Assembly (NCBI GenBank): GCA_903860745.1
Contig: CAIORQ010000030.1
Location: 1 to 36,479, forward strand
Length of the DNA: 36,479 bases
Direction: 5' to 3'
Source of the DNA: an uncultured Actinomycetes bacterium
Lineage (GTDB): Bacteria > Actinomycetota > Acidimicrobiia > Acidimicrobiales > RAAP-2
Both the position numbers and the translations under genes were made by a program. Positions 23,035 through 33,249 of this stretch are shown one piece after another (position 1 is the first letter of the stretch; the number at the start of each line of letters is the position of its first letter). The notes under the pieces were generated by a model that made no database searches, had not been told where the DNA came from, and saw nothing but the letters and a program-made list of their open reading frames with translations.

Positions 23035-24338
23035 TGGCCTCCCTCGACGCCCCCCGCATCGTCTCGTCGCGTCGCGACTTCGCGGACTCCTTCACCCTCA
23101 CCCGCTACCTCGAGACCGGCGGCTACGTGGCGCTGCGCAAGGCGCTCACCATGTTCCCCGAGGCCGTGGCCGCCGAGGTCGACGTGGCCTCGCTGCTGGG
23201 CCGCGGCGGCGCCGGCTTCCCCGCCGGGCGCAAGTGGTCGATGCTGCGTCGCGCGCCCATCTCCTATCTCGTGGTCAACGGCGACGAGTCCGAGCCCGCG
23301 ACCTTCAAGGACCACTACCTCGTCGAGCGCGACCCCCACCAGCTGGTCGAGGGCGTCATCATCGCGGCCTACGCCCTGCAGGTCAACCAGGCCTTCATCT
23401 TCTTGCGCGGTGAGTTCGCCCTGGGCCTCGAGCGCGTGCAGCAGGCCCTCAACGAGGCCTACGCCCACGGCGCGCTCGGCGCCAAGATCTTCGGGTCGGA
23501 CTTCTCCCTGGACATCGTGGTGCACCCCGGCGCGGGCGCCTACATCTGCGGCGAGGAGACCTCCCTGCTCGAGGCCCTCGAGGGCAAGCGCGGCTTCCCG
23601 CGCATCAAGCCCCCCTTCTTCCCCGCCGTGACCGGCCTCTACGGCGAGCCCACGGTCGTCAACAACGTCGAGACCATGTCGAACCTGCCCTGGATCGTCA
23701 ACAACGGCGGGGCCGCCTTCGCCGCCCTGGGCGCCGGTCGCTCCACGGGCACGCGCCTCTTCGCCCTGGCGGGCGACGTCAAGAACCCCGGCGTCTACGA
23801 GCTCGAGATGGTGAAGAACACCTTCCGCGACCTCATCTTCGATCCCGCCCTGGGCGGCGGCCTCGCCGAGGGGCGCCGCCTCAAGGCCTTCGTCCCCGGC
23901 GGCGTCTCGGCCCCGTGGTTCGGACCCGACCAGCTCGACACGCCCCTGGGCCAGGACGAGGTCGGGGGGCTGGGCTCGATGCTGGGTTCGGGCTCGGTGG
24001 TCGTGCTCGACGACGCCAGTTGCGTGGTGCGCGCGGCCTGGCGCATCACCAAGTTCTTCTCGCGCGAGTCCTGCGGCCAGTGCACGCCCTGTCGCGAGGG
24101 CTCGGGCTGGATCGAGCGCATCATGTACCGCCTCGAGCACGGCGGGGGCCGCATGGAGGACCTCGACCTCGTGCTCGACCTCTGCGACAACATCGCCCCG
24201 GGACTGAGCTGGCCCCCGCAGCAGACCACCATCTGCGTGCTGGGTCCGTCGATCCCCTCGTCGGTCCACTCCGCGCTGACCATGTTCCGCGACGACTTCG
24301 TGGCCCACGTGAACCACGGAGGATGCCCCCATGACTGA
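23034..24338 (+). CDS. nuoF: NADH-quinone oxidoreductase subunit F
   Basis: The 51 kDa-type subunit that binds NADH and FMN and holds cluster N3. The 434-residue product shows the NADH/FMN glycine-rich loop GRGGAGFPAGRKW (56-68), VVNGDESEPATFKD (80-92), GAGAYICGEETSLLEALEGK (166-185), and the [4Fe-4S] motif ESCGQCTPCREG with Cys347, Cys350, Cys353 plus Cys401. It overlaps nuoE by one base and nuoG by eight bases. Confidence 0.96.
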   Translation: MASLDAPRIVSSRRDFADSFTLTRYLETGGYVALRKALTMFPEAVAAEVDVASLLGRGGAGFPAGRKWSMLRRAPISYLVVNGDESEPATFKDHYLVERDPHQLVEGVIIAAYALQVNQAFIFLRGEFALGLERVQQALNEAYAHGALGAKIFGSDFSLDIVVHPGAGAYICGEETSLLEALEGKRGFPRIKPPFFPAVTGLYGEPTVVNNVETMSNLPWIVNNGGAAFAALGAGRSTGTRLFALAGDVKNPGVYELEMVKNTFRDLIFDPALGGGLAEGRRLKAFVPGGVSAPWFGPDQLDTPLGQDEVGGLGSMLGSGSVVVLDDASCVVRAAWRITKFFSRESCGQCTPCREGSGWIERIMYRLEHGGGRMEDLDLVLDLCDNIAPGLSWPPQQTTICVLGPSIPSSVHSALTMFRDDFVAHVNHGGCPHD

Positions 24339-26919
24339 CGAAGCCCGCACCACCGTGAGCATCACGGTCGATGGCCGCAGCGTCGAGGCCCGGCCCGGCG
24401 AACTGCTCATCGAGGCCGCCGAGCGCGCGGGCTCGTACATCCCGCGCTTCTGCTACCACCCGCGCATGGAGCCCGTCGGGGTGTGTCGCATGTGCCTGTG
24501 CGAGGTCGACGGCCCGCGCGGCCCGAGCCTGCAGCCGGCCTGCTACCTCAAGGTCGCCGACGGCATGAAGGTCACCACCGACTCCGAGAAGGTGAAGAAG
24601 GCCCAGGACGGCGTCCTCGAGTTCCTCCTCGCCAACCACCCCCTCGACTGCCCGGTCTGCGACAAGGGTGGCGAGTGCCCCCTCCAGGACCAGACCCTGG
24701 CCCACGGCTCGGGCGAGACCCGCTTCGTCGAGGAGAAGCGTCACCACGTCAAGCCCATCTCGATCGGCGAGCTGGTCCTGCTCGACCGCGAGCGCTGCAT
24801 CCAGTGCGCGCGCTGCACCCGCTTCGCCTCCGAGGTCGCCGGTGAGGCCCAGATCGCCTTCTCGGGTCGCGGCGACCTCATCGAGGTGGCCCCGTCGCCG
24901 ACGCAACCCTTCGACTCGGTCTTCTCGGGCAACACCGTGCAGATCTGCCCGGTCGGGGCCCTGACCGCCAAGCCCTACCGCTTCAGCGCGCGCCCCTGGG
25001 ACCTCGAACAGGTCGAGAGCACCTGCACGACCTGCGCCGTCGGCTGTCGCGTGGCGGTGCAGTCCTCGGGCAATCGCCTCACCCGCGTGCTCGGCGTCGA
25101 CTCCGAGCCGGTCAACCACGGTTGGCTCTGCGACAAGGGCCGCTTCACCCTCGACTCCATCGACGGCAACCCCGACTCCCACGACCTCACCTCGGCGGCG
25201 ACGCGCGTCACCCAGCCGATGGTGCGCGAGAACGGTCGACTGGTCCCCGTCGCCTGGGGCACCGCGCTGGCCGAGGCCGCCCGACTCCTGCACGAGGCCG
25301 GTGAGGGCGACGCCATCGGCGCCATCGGTGGCGCGGCGCTGACCAACGAGGGCGCCTTCGCCTGGGAGCGCTTCGTGCGCGGGGCCCTGGGGTCGGAGAA
25401 CCTCGACGCGCAGTACGGCGACGGGCTCGACCCGGTGCTCCTGCAGACCCTGCCCCTGGCGACCATCGACCAGGCCTGCGCGGCCCCGGTCGTGGTGACC
25501 CTGACTGGTGACCTGCGCGAGGAGCTGCCGGTGCTGTTCCTGCGCCTGCGCGAGAGCTTCGCGCACCGTCACCACACCCTCATCGAACTCGCGAGCGGCC
25601 CCAGCGCGCTGCGCCCGCTGGCCACCCACGCCCTGGCGCTGCGCCCGGGTGAGGCGCCGGTCATCGCGCGCGCCCTGGTGAGCGGGCACCTGCCCGTGGG
25701 CACCCTGGTCCACGACGACGAACTGGCCGGCGCGCGCGCCGCGATCGGCGACGGGTCGGGCGTGGTCGTCGTGGTGGGACGCGCCAACCTCGCCGAGGAC
25801 CAGCGTCTGGTGGACGAGGCCGTGCGCACCCTGGCCGAGGGCCTGCCCCAGGCCAAGTTCCTGGTGGCCCTGCGCCGCGCGAACGTGCGCGGCGCCCTCG
25901 ACATGGGACTCAGCCCCCGGCTGCGCCCGGGCCGGGGCTTCGACGCCACGGTCGACGGTCGCGACACCGCCGCCCAGCTCGCCGCCATGGTGGCGGGCAC
26001 CCAGCGCGCCACCATCCTGCTCGGCGGCTGCCTCCTGGGCAACGTCGTCGACACCGAACTGGCCAGCGCCGCCCTGGCGGCGTCCAAGGTCATCGCGGTC
26101 ACCGGCCACGGGGGAGCCACCCTGGCCCACGCCGACGTCGTCTTGCCGGCGGCGGTGTCCTACGAGCGCACCGGCACCGTCACCAACCTCGAGGGCCGCG
26201 TCACCGCGCTCGCGCCCAAGATCTCCGCGCCGGGCTCGGCGTGGTCCGACGTGGCCATCGCCGCCGAGCTCGCGCTCGCCTGGGGCCAGGATCTCGGGCT
26301 CGGCTCGGTCGAGCTGGCGGCCCAGGCCATCGAGGAGACCACCGGCTACGCCGCCTTGTCGGTCCTCCAGGACCAGGCCTTCGAGGGCGTGGTCGTGGGA
26401 CTCGACGCCACGCCCATCGCGCGCCACGCCATGGACCCCATGGCCTTCCCGGGCATCCGCTCGACGCGCACCGCGGGGCTCGGCGACTCCACCGGCGCCA
26501 CGGTGCAGCTCGACGTCGAGGGCGTCGCCGCCACCGCGGCGGCCCAGCGCTCCGACGTCAGCGTGACCAGCCTGGACGTGCCCCCGGCCGACGCCTACGC
26601 CCTGCGCGTGGTCCTCGTGCACCGCCTCTACGACCGCGGGATCGCCATGCAGGGCTCGCCCGCGCTGGCGGGTCTCGTCGAGGAGACGACCCTGGGCGTG
26701 CACCCGAGCGACCTCGACCGCCTGGGCGTGGCCTCCGGCGACGTCCTGACCGTGCGCGCCAGCGGCGGCGACTTCACCGCGCCGGTAGTGACCGACGAGT
26801 CCATCGTGCGCGGCACCTGCGTGGCGGCGGTGGCGACGCAGCGTGACGGGGTCGACCTGGTGGCCAAGATCCTCGACCCCTCGAGCCCCGTCAGCCAAGT
26901 GCGACTGGAGACGCGATGA
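24331..26919 (+). CDS. nuoG: NADH-quinone oxidoreductase subunit G
   Basis: The 75 kDa-type subunit (862 residues) that wires electrons from NuoF toward the membrane. All cluster sites can be read: N1b with Cys41, 52, 55, 71; N5 with His103 and Cys107, 110, 116; N4 with Cys156, 159, 162, 206; and the extra cluster N7 with Cys232, 235, 239, 267, which is found only in part of the bacteria. The rest is a molybdopterin-oxidoreductase fold without visible cofactor use, ending in a molybdopterin-dinucleotide-binding-like domain (residues near 740-860). ATG 24331 lies eight bases before the nuoF end. Confidence 0.95.
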   Translation: MTDEARTTVSITVDGRSVEARPGELLIEAAERAGSYIPRFCYHPRMEPVGVCRMCLCEVDGPRGPSLQPACYLKVADGMKVTTDSEKVKKAQDGVLEFLLANHPLDCPVCDKGGECPLQDQTLAHGSGETRFVEEKRHHVKPISIGELVLLDRERCIQCARCTRFASEVAGEAQIAFSGRGDLIEVAPSPTQPFDSVFSGNTVQICPVGALTAKPYRFSARPWDLEQVESTCTTCAVGCRVAVQSSGNRLTRVLGVDSEPVNHGWLCDKGRFTLDSIDGNPDSHDLTSAATRVTQPMVRENGRLVPVAWGTALAEAARLLHEAGEGDAIGAIGGAALTNEGAFAWERFVRGALGSENLDAQYGDGLDPVLLQTLPLATIDQACAAPVVVTLTGDLREELPVLFLRLRESFAHRHHTLIELASGPSALRPLATHALALRPGEAPVIARALVSGHLPVGTLVHDDELAGARAAIGDGSGVVVVVGRANLAEDQRLVDEAVRTLAEGLPQAKFLVALRRANVRGALDMGLSPRLRPGRGFDATVDGRDTAAQLAAMVAGTQRATILLGGCLLGNVVDTELASAALAASKVIAVTGHGGATLAHADVVLPAAVSYERTGTVTNLEGRVTALAPKISAPGSAWSDVAIAAELALAWGQDLGLGSVELAAQAIEETTGYAALSVLQDQAFEGVVVGLDATPIARHAMDPMAFPGIRSTRTAGLGDSTGATVQLDVEGVAATAAAQRSDVSVTSLDVPPADAYALRVVLVHRLYDRGIAMQGSPALAGLVEETTLGVHPSDLDRLGVASGDVLTVRASGGDFTAPVVTDESIVRGTCVAAVATQRDGVDLVAKILDPSSPVSQVRLETR

Positions 26920-28166
26920 TCCTCGCGACGGCCGACCCGCTCTTCAACAACGGGGTGCACGTCACCCTGGCCATCCTGCTCATCTTGGTCATCAAGGTCC
27001 TGGTGGGTTTCGCGGCGCTCATGGGTGCGGTCGTCATCATGATCTGGTTCGAGCGCAAGGCCATCTCGGACATGCAGAGCCGCATCGGGCCCCAGCGCTG
27101 GGGGCCCTTCGGCCTCTTCCAGACCTTGGCGGACGGTATCAAGCTCTTCGCCAAAGAGGACCTGATGCCCGCCGAGGCGGACCGCTTCGTCTTCAAGCTC
27201 GCCCCCTACCTCGTGCTGGTGCCCGCGCTGATCACCTTCTCGGTCATCCCGGTGGGCGGCACGGTGACGGTGGCCGGACACGTCATCGAGCTCCAGGTGG
27301 CCAATCCGCCCATGGGGATCCTGGTGATGCTGGCCATGTCGGGCATCTCGGTCTACGGCGTGATGCTGGCGGGCTGGGCCTCGGGCTCGAAGTACCCGCT
27401 GCTCTCCTCGGTGCGCGCCAGCGCCCAGATGATCTCCTACGAGGCCGCCCTGGGCATGACCATCGTGACCGTGGCGCTGGTCACCGGCTCGCTCTCCACC
27501 CACGACATCGTGACCAGCCAGGCCGACGGCATCTGGCACTGGAACCTGATCCGCCTGGGCTTCGTGCCCTTCTTCCTCTTCGTCATCGCCATCACCGCCG
27601 AGCTCAACCGTCCGCCCTTCGACGTGGTCGAGGCCGAGAGCGAGCTGGTGGGCGGTTTCCACACCGAGTACTCCTCGCTACGCTTCGCGCTGTTCTTCAT
27701 GGCCGAGTTCATGAACACCATCACGATGTCGGCCTTGATCGTGACCCTCTTCCTGGGCGGACCGGCCGGCTACGTGCCCAACATCGCGCACCTGCGCTGG
27801 GTCTTCCCGATCCTGTGGTTCCTCGTCAAGACCGTCGCCTTTGCCTTCTCCTACATCTGGTTCCGCGCCGCGCTGCCGCGCTTCCGCTACGACCAGGTCA
27901 TGGAGCTGGGCTGGAAGCGCCTGATCCCCCTGTCGCTCGGGTGGATGCTCATCGTGGCGGGCTTCCTCATCAAGCCGGCCGACGGCTTCGCCATGGCGGC
28001 GGCGGTCATCCTGGCCTGGACCCTGCTGAGCCGCGCCTTCGAACTGGGCGACGACCGCGGGGCCGGACCCGGCGCGCTGATCCCGATCGTGGGCGAGCGC
28101 CCGCTGCCCGGCGAGGTCATCCGCGCCCTCACCGACCAGCACGACGAGGAAGAGGGGGAGCAGTAA
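26916..28166 (+). CDS. nuoH: NADH-quinone oxidoreductase subunit H
   Basis: Membrane subunit of 416 residues that connects the quinone site to the pump modules, with eight or more helices. Conserved segments are WFERKAISDMQSRIGPQRWG, LADGIKLFAKEDLMP, LNRPPFDVVEAESELVGGFHTEYS in two parts (AELNRPPFDVVEAESELVGG; FHTEYSSLRFALFF) and WFRAALPRFRYDQVMELGWK. A hydrophilic C-terminal tail of about 45 residues is longer than in E. coli. ATGA overlap with nuoG; TAATG junction with nuoI. Confidence 0.96.
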   Translation: MILATADPLFNNGVHVTLAILLILVIKVLVGFAALMGAVVIMIWFERKAISDMQSRIGPQRWGPFGLFQTLADGIKLFAKEDLMPAEADRFVFKLAPYLVLVPALITFSVIPVGGTVTVAGHVIELQVANPPMGILVMLAMSGISVYGVMLAGWASGSKYPLLSSVRASAQMISYEAALGMTIVTVALVTGSLSTHDIVTSQADGIWHWNLIRLGFVPFFLFVIAITAELNRPPFDVVEAESELVGGFHTEYSSLRFALFFMAEFMNTITMSALIVTLFLGGPAGYVPNIAHLRWVFPILWFLVKTVAFAFSYIWFRAALPRFRYDQVMELGWKRLIPLSLGWMLIVAGFLIKPADGFAMAAAVILAWTLLSRAFELGDDRGAGPGALIPIVGERPLPGEVIRALTDQHDEEEGEQ

Positions 28167-28921
28167 TGGCCTCGTGGACGGACTTCTTCGGCGGCTTTCG
28201 CCTGACCCTCGCGCACCTGGGCAAGCCGCGGGTCACCAACTCCTACCCCAAGGTCAAACGGCCCAAGCAGCCGCGCCAGCACGGTCGCCACGTGCTCAAC
28301 CGCTACGAGGACGGCATGGAGAAGTGCATCGGCTGCGAACTCTGCGCCGGCGTGTGCCCCGTGAACTGCATCTACGTGCGCGGCCTGGACAACCCGGCGG
28401 ACCACCCGGTGTCGCCCGGCGAGCGCTACGGCTACGTCTACGAGATCAACTACCTGCGCTGCATCCACTGCGACCTGTGCGTGGAGGCCTGCCCGACCCA
28501 GGCCATCACCGAGTCCAAGATGTTCGAGTTCTCCTTCACCAACCGCGCCGACGCGATCTACACCAAGAAGCAGCTGCTCGTCGACGACGAGGGCTTCCCC
28601 CAGCGCCTGCCCTGGGAGGACTGGCGTCCCGGCGAGGCCGCCCTCACCGGTGGCTGGATGCGCGCGACCTCGCCCTCGGGCGACGCGTCCTTCGAGGGCG
28701 AGGTCCAGTGGACCGGCGACCTCGGCGTGGGCGTGCGCGCGCCCGAGGGTGGCCAGTCCGACAAGCGTGACGACGTCGCCACCGGCACCAAGTCGATCCG
28801 CGAGGCCTTCTCGCGCCACCTAGAGCCCGACGACGTCCCCCTCGACCAGCGCGGTCTGCAAGGGTTGCTCAAGTCGCTCGAGGACAAGCGTCCGCGTCGT
28901 CGGTCCGGGGGGGAGAGCTGA
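28166..28921 (+). CDS. nuoI: NADH-quinone oxidoreductase subunit I
   Basis: Ferredoxin-like subunit carrying clusters N6a and N6b. The two motifs are CIGCELCAGVCPVNC (Cys54, 57, 60, 64) and CIHCDLCVEACP (Cys99, 102, 105, 109). The core is normal up to about residue 150; roughly 100 further residues, hydrophilic and acidic with a basic end (KRPRRRSGG), make this 251-residue form longer than the 160-180 of E. coli. Such extensions occur in actinobacteria. ATG 28166 shares one base with the nuoH stop. Confidence 0.95.
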   Translation: MASWTDFFGGFRLTLAHLGKPRVTNSYPKVKRPKQPRQHGRHVLNRYEDGMEKCIGCELCAGVCPVNCIYVRGLDNPADHPVSPGERYGYVYEINYLRCIHCDLCVEACPTQAITESKMFEFSFTNRADAIYTKKQLLVDDEGFPQRLPWEDWRPGEAALTGGWMRATSPSGDASFEGEVQWTGDLGVGVRAPEGGQSDKRDDVATGTKSIREAFSRHLEPDDVPLDQRGLQGLLKSLEDKRPRRRSGGES

Positions 28922-29559
28922 TGTTCGCCACGGCGTACGCCATCCCGGACGTCCTCGTCTTCGCCGCCGCGGCGCTGTTCATCCTGATGGGCGCGATCGG
29001 CGTCATCTCGATGAAGAACCCGGTGCACTCGGCGCTCAGCCTCATCCTGGCCCTGTTGGGCGTGGCGCTGGCCTTCCTCGCGCAGAGCGCGGACTTCCTG
29101 GCCGCCGTCGAGGTCATCGTCTACGCCGGCGCCATCGTGGTCCTCTTCTTGTTCGTCATCATGTTCCTCGGGGTCGATTCCTCGCGCCACCCCCACGTCG
29201 AGCCCCTGGTGGGCCAGCGCTGGCTCGCCGCGGTGGGCGTGCTGGTCACGGTCGCGGGCGTCATCACCCTGATGGTCAACTCGCACTGGGTGAGCGGGGT
29301 GCTCTCGGCCTCCACCGGGGGGACGCCGCTGGCCACGGGTTACCAGAACGTCACCCAGCTGGGTGACTCCGTCTTCACCACTTACCTCCTGGCCTTCGAG
29401 GCCACGGCGGGCCTCTTGATCATCGCGGTCGTCGGCGCCGTCCTGCTCGCTCGCCGCGAGCGTCCCGCCGAGGACGACGTCGAGGTCGAGGTCGAAGCGA
29501 CCCGGTTCGACGAGCCGGTGGCCGAGAACGACGAGACGACAGAGGAGGTGGAGCAGTGA
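28921..29559 (+). CDS. nuoJ: NADH-quinone oxidoreductase subunit J
   Basis: Membrane subunit of 212 residues with five helices. Family-typical stretches are [38 protein letters not shown] (with the helix that forms a pi-bulge in complex I structures) and VIMFLGVD. A Glu/Asp-rich C-terminal tail (about 30 residues) follows the last helix. The TGATG junction with nuoI and the GTGA overlap with nuoK indicate tight coupling. Confidence 0.95.
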   Translation: MFATAYAIPDVLVFAAAALFILMGAIGVISMKNPVHSALSLILALLGVALAFLAQSADFLAAVEVIVYAGAIVVLFLFVIMFLGVDSSRHPHVEPLVGQRWLAAVGVLVTVAGVITLMVNSHWVSGVLSASTGGTPLATGYQNVTQLGDSVFTTYLLAFEATAGLLIIAVVGAVLLARRERPAEDDVEVEVEATRFDEPVAENDETTEEVEQ

Positions 29560-29864
29560 CGACCATCCCCGCGTCGTGGTACCTGGTCCTGGCGGCGGTG
29601 CTCTTCGGCATCGGGGCCTTCGGGGTCCTGACCCGTCGGAGCGCGCTGATCATGTTCATGTGCATCGAGCTGATGCTCAACGCCGTCAACTTGACCTTCG
29701 TGACCTTCGCGCGCACGATGAGCGACATCGGCGGCCAGACCACGGTCTTCTTCATCATGGTGGTCGCCGCCGCGGAGGTCACCGTCGGGCTCGGCATCGT
29801 GGTGGCGGTCTTTCGGCGCCGCTCCTCGACCTCGGTCGACGAACTCACGGAGCTGCAGGGCTGA
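29556..29864 (+). CDS. nuoK: NADH-quinone oxidoreductase subunit K
   Basis: Small three-helix pump subunit (102 residues), related to MrpC. It carries the two buried glutamates needed for proton transfer, in [16 protein letters not shown] and in [16 protein letters not shown]. The GTG start is in the nuoJ stop; one base is shared with nuoL. Confidence 0.96.
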   Translation: MTTIPASWYLVLAAVLFGIGAFGVLTRRSALIMFMCIELMLNAVNLTFVTFARTMSDIGGQTTVFFIMVVAAAEVTVGLGIVVAVFRRRSSTSVDELTELQG

Positions 29865-31735
29865 TGGCACACCTCGCCCCCCTCATCTTGACCTTCCCGC
29901 TGCTGGGCTTCCTGCTCGTGCTGGTCAACGGCCGTTCGCTGAGCGACCGCGCCACCGGGACCATCGCCACCTCGGTGGTGGGACTGAGCTTCGTCGTGAG
30001 CGTGATCGCCTTCGTGCTGTTGCTGCACGACAAGAGCCGTGAGGTGACGGTGAACCTGTTCACCTGGATCTCGGTGGACACCCTGCACGTGCCCGCGGCG
30101 CTCCTCGTCGACCCCCTGTCGATCACCATGTGCCTCTTCGTGACCGGCATCTCGACGCTGATCCACCTCTACTCCACCGCCTACATGGCCGGCGAGAAGG
30201 ACTTCCGCAAGTTCTTCTTGTACCTCAACCTCTTCGTCTTCTCGATGCTGACCCTGGTGCTGGCCAACAACCTCGTGCTCACCTTCGTGGGCTGGGAGGG
30301 CGTGGGCGCCTGCTCCTACTGGTTGGTGAGCTTCTACTTCGACCGCGACTCCGCCGCGAGCGCCGGCAAGAAGGCCTTCATCTACAACCGCGTGGGCGAC
30401 GTCGGACTGCTCCTGGCGATGTTCCTGCTCTTCGAGCACACCCACACCCTGACCTACCTGTCGATCTTCTCGTCGACCTCGGCGCTGAGTCCGACGGTGG
30501 CGACCCTGGTGGTGCTCGCCCTGCTGCTGGGCGCCACCGGCAAGAGCGCCCAGATCCCGCTGTTCAACTGGCTCCCCGACGCGATGGAGGGTCCGACCCC
30601 GGTGTCGGCGCTGATCCACGCGGCCACCATGGTCACCGCCGGCGTGTTCCTGCTCGTGCGCATGTCGCCGGTGCTGGCCCTGTCGTCCTCGGGGCGCATG
30701 ACCATCGCGGTCATCGGCGGCGTCACCGCCTTCGTCGCGGCCACCATCGCCACCGCCCAGAAGGACATCAAGAAGGTCCTGGCCTTCTCGACCGTCTCCC
30801 AGATCGGCTACATGGTCCTGGCGGTGGGCGTGGGCGCCTACGGCGCGGCCATCTTCTTGATGGTCAGCCACGCCTTCTTCAAGGCCCTGCTCTTCCTCGG
30901 ATCGGGCTCGGTCATCCACTCCCTGGGCGGCGAGCAGGACATGCGCAAGATGGGCGGGCTGGCCAAGTGGCTCCCCCTCACCTTCCCGACCTTCCTCATC
31001 GGCTGGCTCACCATCTCGGGCGTGCCGCCCTTCGCGGGCTTCTGGGCCAAGGGCGACGTGCTCACGAACGTCTTCGCCCACAACAAGCTCCTGTGGGCGC
31101 TGGGCGTGGTGACCGCCATCTTGACCGCGTACTACATGAGCCGCCTCTTCGTCCTGACCTTCCGCGGCGGCGAGCGCTTCCGCGAGGTCACCCACGACCA
31201 CGACCCCCACGAGTCGCCCCTCGTCATGACCGCCCCGCTGCTCATCCTGGCGGTGCTCAGCGTGCTGGGCGGGCTGCTCGACCTGCCCTGGGCGCACGGC
31301 TTCTCGCTGTCGCACTTCCTCTCGCCGACCTTCGGCTACGTGGCGCCCAGCGCCGCCCAGAGCACCGGCCTGCAGACGGGCCTGGCGCTGGTGGACGTGG
31401 CCGCCGCGCTGATCGGCCTCTTCGCCGCCTTCACCATCTGGCGCAACACCGTCGAGTCGCCCACCTTCGAGAAGCCCTTCTTCGAGCACGTCTGGCGCTG
31501 GGACGACGCCTACGACGCGACGCTCGGCCGCCCGCTCACCGCCCTGGCCCACGTCACCAGTGACGTGGTCGAGACGCGCGTCATCGACGGCGCGGTCGAG
31601 GGGATCGGCGCCTCGGTGCGCCGCAGCGGCGAGGGGATCCGCAAGCTGCAGGCGGGCCTGGTGCGACAGTACGCGTTGGCGATGGTGCTCGGGGTGACCG
31701 TGATCGTGGTCTACCTCGTGGGACGGGTGAGGTAG
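29864..31735 (+). CDS. nuoL: NADH-quinone oxidoreductase subunit L
   Basis: Distal antiporter-like proton pump of 623 residues with about 16 helices including the long lateral helix at the C-terminus. Conserved elements are FVGWEGVGACSYWLVSFYF (key Glu), GATGKSAQIPLFNWLPDAME and GPTPVSALIHAATMVTAGVF, and DIKKVLAFSTVSQIGYM, which contain the charged residues of the proton path. ATG 29864 follows nuoK with one base shared; two bases separate it from nuoM. Confidence 0.96.
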   Translation: MAHLAPLILTFPLLGFLLVLVNGRSLSDRATGTIATSVVGLSFVVSVIAFVLLLHDKSREVTVNLFTWISVDTLHVPAALLVDPLSITMCLFVTGISTLIHLYSTAYMAGEKDFRKFFLYLNLFVFSMLTLVLANNLVLTFVGWEGVGACSYWLVSFYFDRDSAASAGKKAFIYNRVGDVGLLLAMFLLFEHTHTLTYLSIFSSTSALSPTVATLVVLALLLGATGKSAQIPLFNWLPDAMEGPTPVSALIHAATMVTAGVFLLVRMSPVLALSSSGRMTIAVIGGVTAFVAATIATAQKDIKKVLAFSTVSQIGYMVLAVGVGAYGAAIFLMVSHAFFKALLFLGSGSVIHSLGGEQDMRKMGGLAKWLPLTFPTFLIGWLTISGVPPFAGFWAKGDVLTNVFAHNKLLWALGVVTAILTAYYMSRLFVLTFRGGERFREVTHDHDPHESPLVMTAPLLILAVLSVLGGLLDLPWAHGFSLSHFLSPTFGYVAPSAAQSTGLQTGLALVDVAAALIGLFAAFTIWRNTVESPTFEKPFFEHVWRWDDAYDATLGRPLTALAHVTSDVVETRVIDGAVEGIGASVRRSGEGIRKLQAGLVRQYALAMVLGVTVIVVYLVGRVR

Positions 31736-31737
31736 TC

Positions 31738-33249
31738 ATGCATTCCTCGGTGTATTTGACCGTCCTGATCGCGCTGCCGATGTTCGGCGCGCTGGTGGCG
31801 ATGCTCGTGCGAAGGGCCCCGGGAGCCGCCTACGCGGTGGGCGTGGCCACGGGCGTCGTCGAGCTGGTGATCTCCCTCGTGGTGGCGGTGCTCTACAAGA
31901 GCAACATCCCCGGCGCCGCGGGCACCGCCGGCTTCGACTTCTACACCCGCCACGTGCTCTCGGCACCCCTGGGCCTCGCCTACGACGTGGCCCTGGACGG
32001 GCTGAGCCTGCTGATGGTGGTCCTGACGGCCCTGGTGCTGGTGCTGTCGCTGCTGGGTGGTCGCGACCGTCGACGCGAGCCCTCCTTCGTCGCGTGGCTG
32101 TTGATCCTGACGGGGCTCACGATGGGCTCCTTCGTCAGCCACGACGTGCTGGAGTTCTTCATCTTCTTCGAGCTCACCCTGGTGCCGTGCTACTTCATCA
32201 TCGCGGGCTGGGGCGGCCGGGAGCGCAACCGCGCGGCGCTGAAGTTCTTCTTGTACACCTTCACGGCCTCGGCGTTCCTGCTGGTGGGCATCTTGTACAT
32301 GGGCTTCGCCCTCCAGCACCAGCACCCCACGAGCGGCCTGAGCTTCGCCTACGGCGCGCTGATGGGCACCAGCCTCTCGCACGCCACCGCCGTGTGGCTC
32401 TTCGTGGCCTTCGCCATCGCCTTCGGCGCCAAGTCGCCGATCTGGCCGTTGCACACCTGGTCGCCCCTGACCTACGCCGAGGCGCCCACCGCGGGCTCCA
32501 TCGAGCTCTCGGCGCTGTTGGCCAAGCTCGGCAGCTACGGCCTGTTGCGCTTCGCGGTCGGACTCCTGCCCCTGGCCCAGGTGAGCGTGCGGCCCTACGT
32601 GATGACCCTGGCGGTCATCGGCATCCTCTACGGCTCGATCCTGGCGGCGGTCTCCACCGAGCTCAAGCGCTTCGTGGCCTACTCCTCGCTGGCCCAGATG
32701 GGCTTCATCACGCTGGGCGTCGTGTCGGGTTCGACCATCGGCGTCACCGGTGCGGTGCTGCTCATGTTCAACCACGGCATCATCACCATGGGCTTCTTCC
32801 TCGTGATCGGCTTCCTCGAGCGCCGCCGCCTCTCGACGCAGATCGCCGACTTCAGCGGCCTGCAGCGGCCCATGCCGGTGATGGCCGCGATCTTCACGGT
32901 GACCATGCTGGCCTCCATCGGCCTGCCGGGTCTCTCGGGCTTCGTGAGCGAGTACCTCATCCTGATCGGCACCTTCACCACCCACGCGTGGTGGAGCGTG
33001 GTGGCCGCCCTGGGCGTGCTGGCCTCGGCGGTCTACCTGCTGTGGGCCTACCAACGCGTCTTCCACGGCCGCGCCGAGGGCGAGAACGCCGGTCTCGCCG
33101 ACGCCAGCGCCAAGGAGCGCTGGGTGCTGGTGCCCGTCGTGGTGCTCATCGTGGCACTGGGCGTCTTCCCCAAGCCCGTCCTTGACAAGATCAGTCCCTC
33201 CGCGCACGTCCTCGTGACCCAGGTGAGCACTGCGAGCGTGACCAAGTGA
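31738..33249 (+). CDS. nuoM: NADH-quinone oxidoreductase subunit M
   Basis: Second antiporter-like pump, 503 residues with about 14 helices. Key elements: FFIFFELTLVPCYFIIAGWG with the conserved Glu, AFGAKSPIWPLHTWSPLTYA with the conserved Lys, EAPTAGSIELSALLAKLGSYG, and VAYSSLAQMGFITLGV. The usual LPDAH is replaced by SPLTY in this line, a conservative group difference. It overlaps nuoN by four bases. Confidence 0.96.
   Translation: MHSSVYLTVLIALPMFGALVAMLVRRAPGAAYAVGVATGVVELVISLVVAVLYKSNIPGAAGTAGFDFYTRHVLSAPLGLAYDVALDGLSLLMVVLTALVLVLSLLGGRDRRREPSFVAWLLILTGLTMGSFVSHDVLEFFIFFELTLVPCYFIIAGWGGRERNRAALKFFLYTFTASAFLLVGILYMGFALQHQHPTSGLSFAYGALMGTSLSHATAVWLFVAFAIAFGAKSPIWPLHTWSPLTYAEAPTAGSIELSALLAKLGSYGLLRFAVGLLPLAQVSVRPYVMTLAVIGILYGSILAAVSTELKRFVAYSSLAQMGFITLGVVSGSTIGVTGAVLLMFNHGIITMGFFLVIGFLERRRLSTQIADFSGLQRPMPVMAAIFTVTMLASIGLPGLSGFVSEYLILIGTFTTHAWWSVVAALGVLASAVYLLWAYQRVFHGRAEGENAGLADASAKERWVLVPVVVLIVALGVFPKPVLDKISPSAHVLVTQVSTASVTK

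Noticed and set aside
24121-26898. Very long antisense open frame (over 900 codons) opposite nuoG
   Set aside because: A by-product of GC-rich third positions; it is full of His, Arg and Gly with no domain, and it lies over a clearly real gene. Similar frames opposite other genes were dropped for the same reason.
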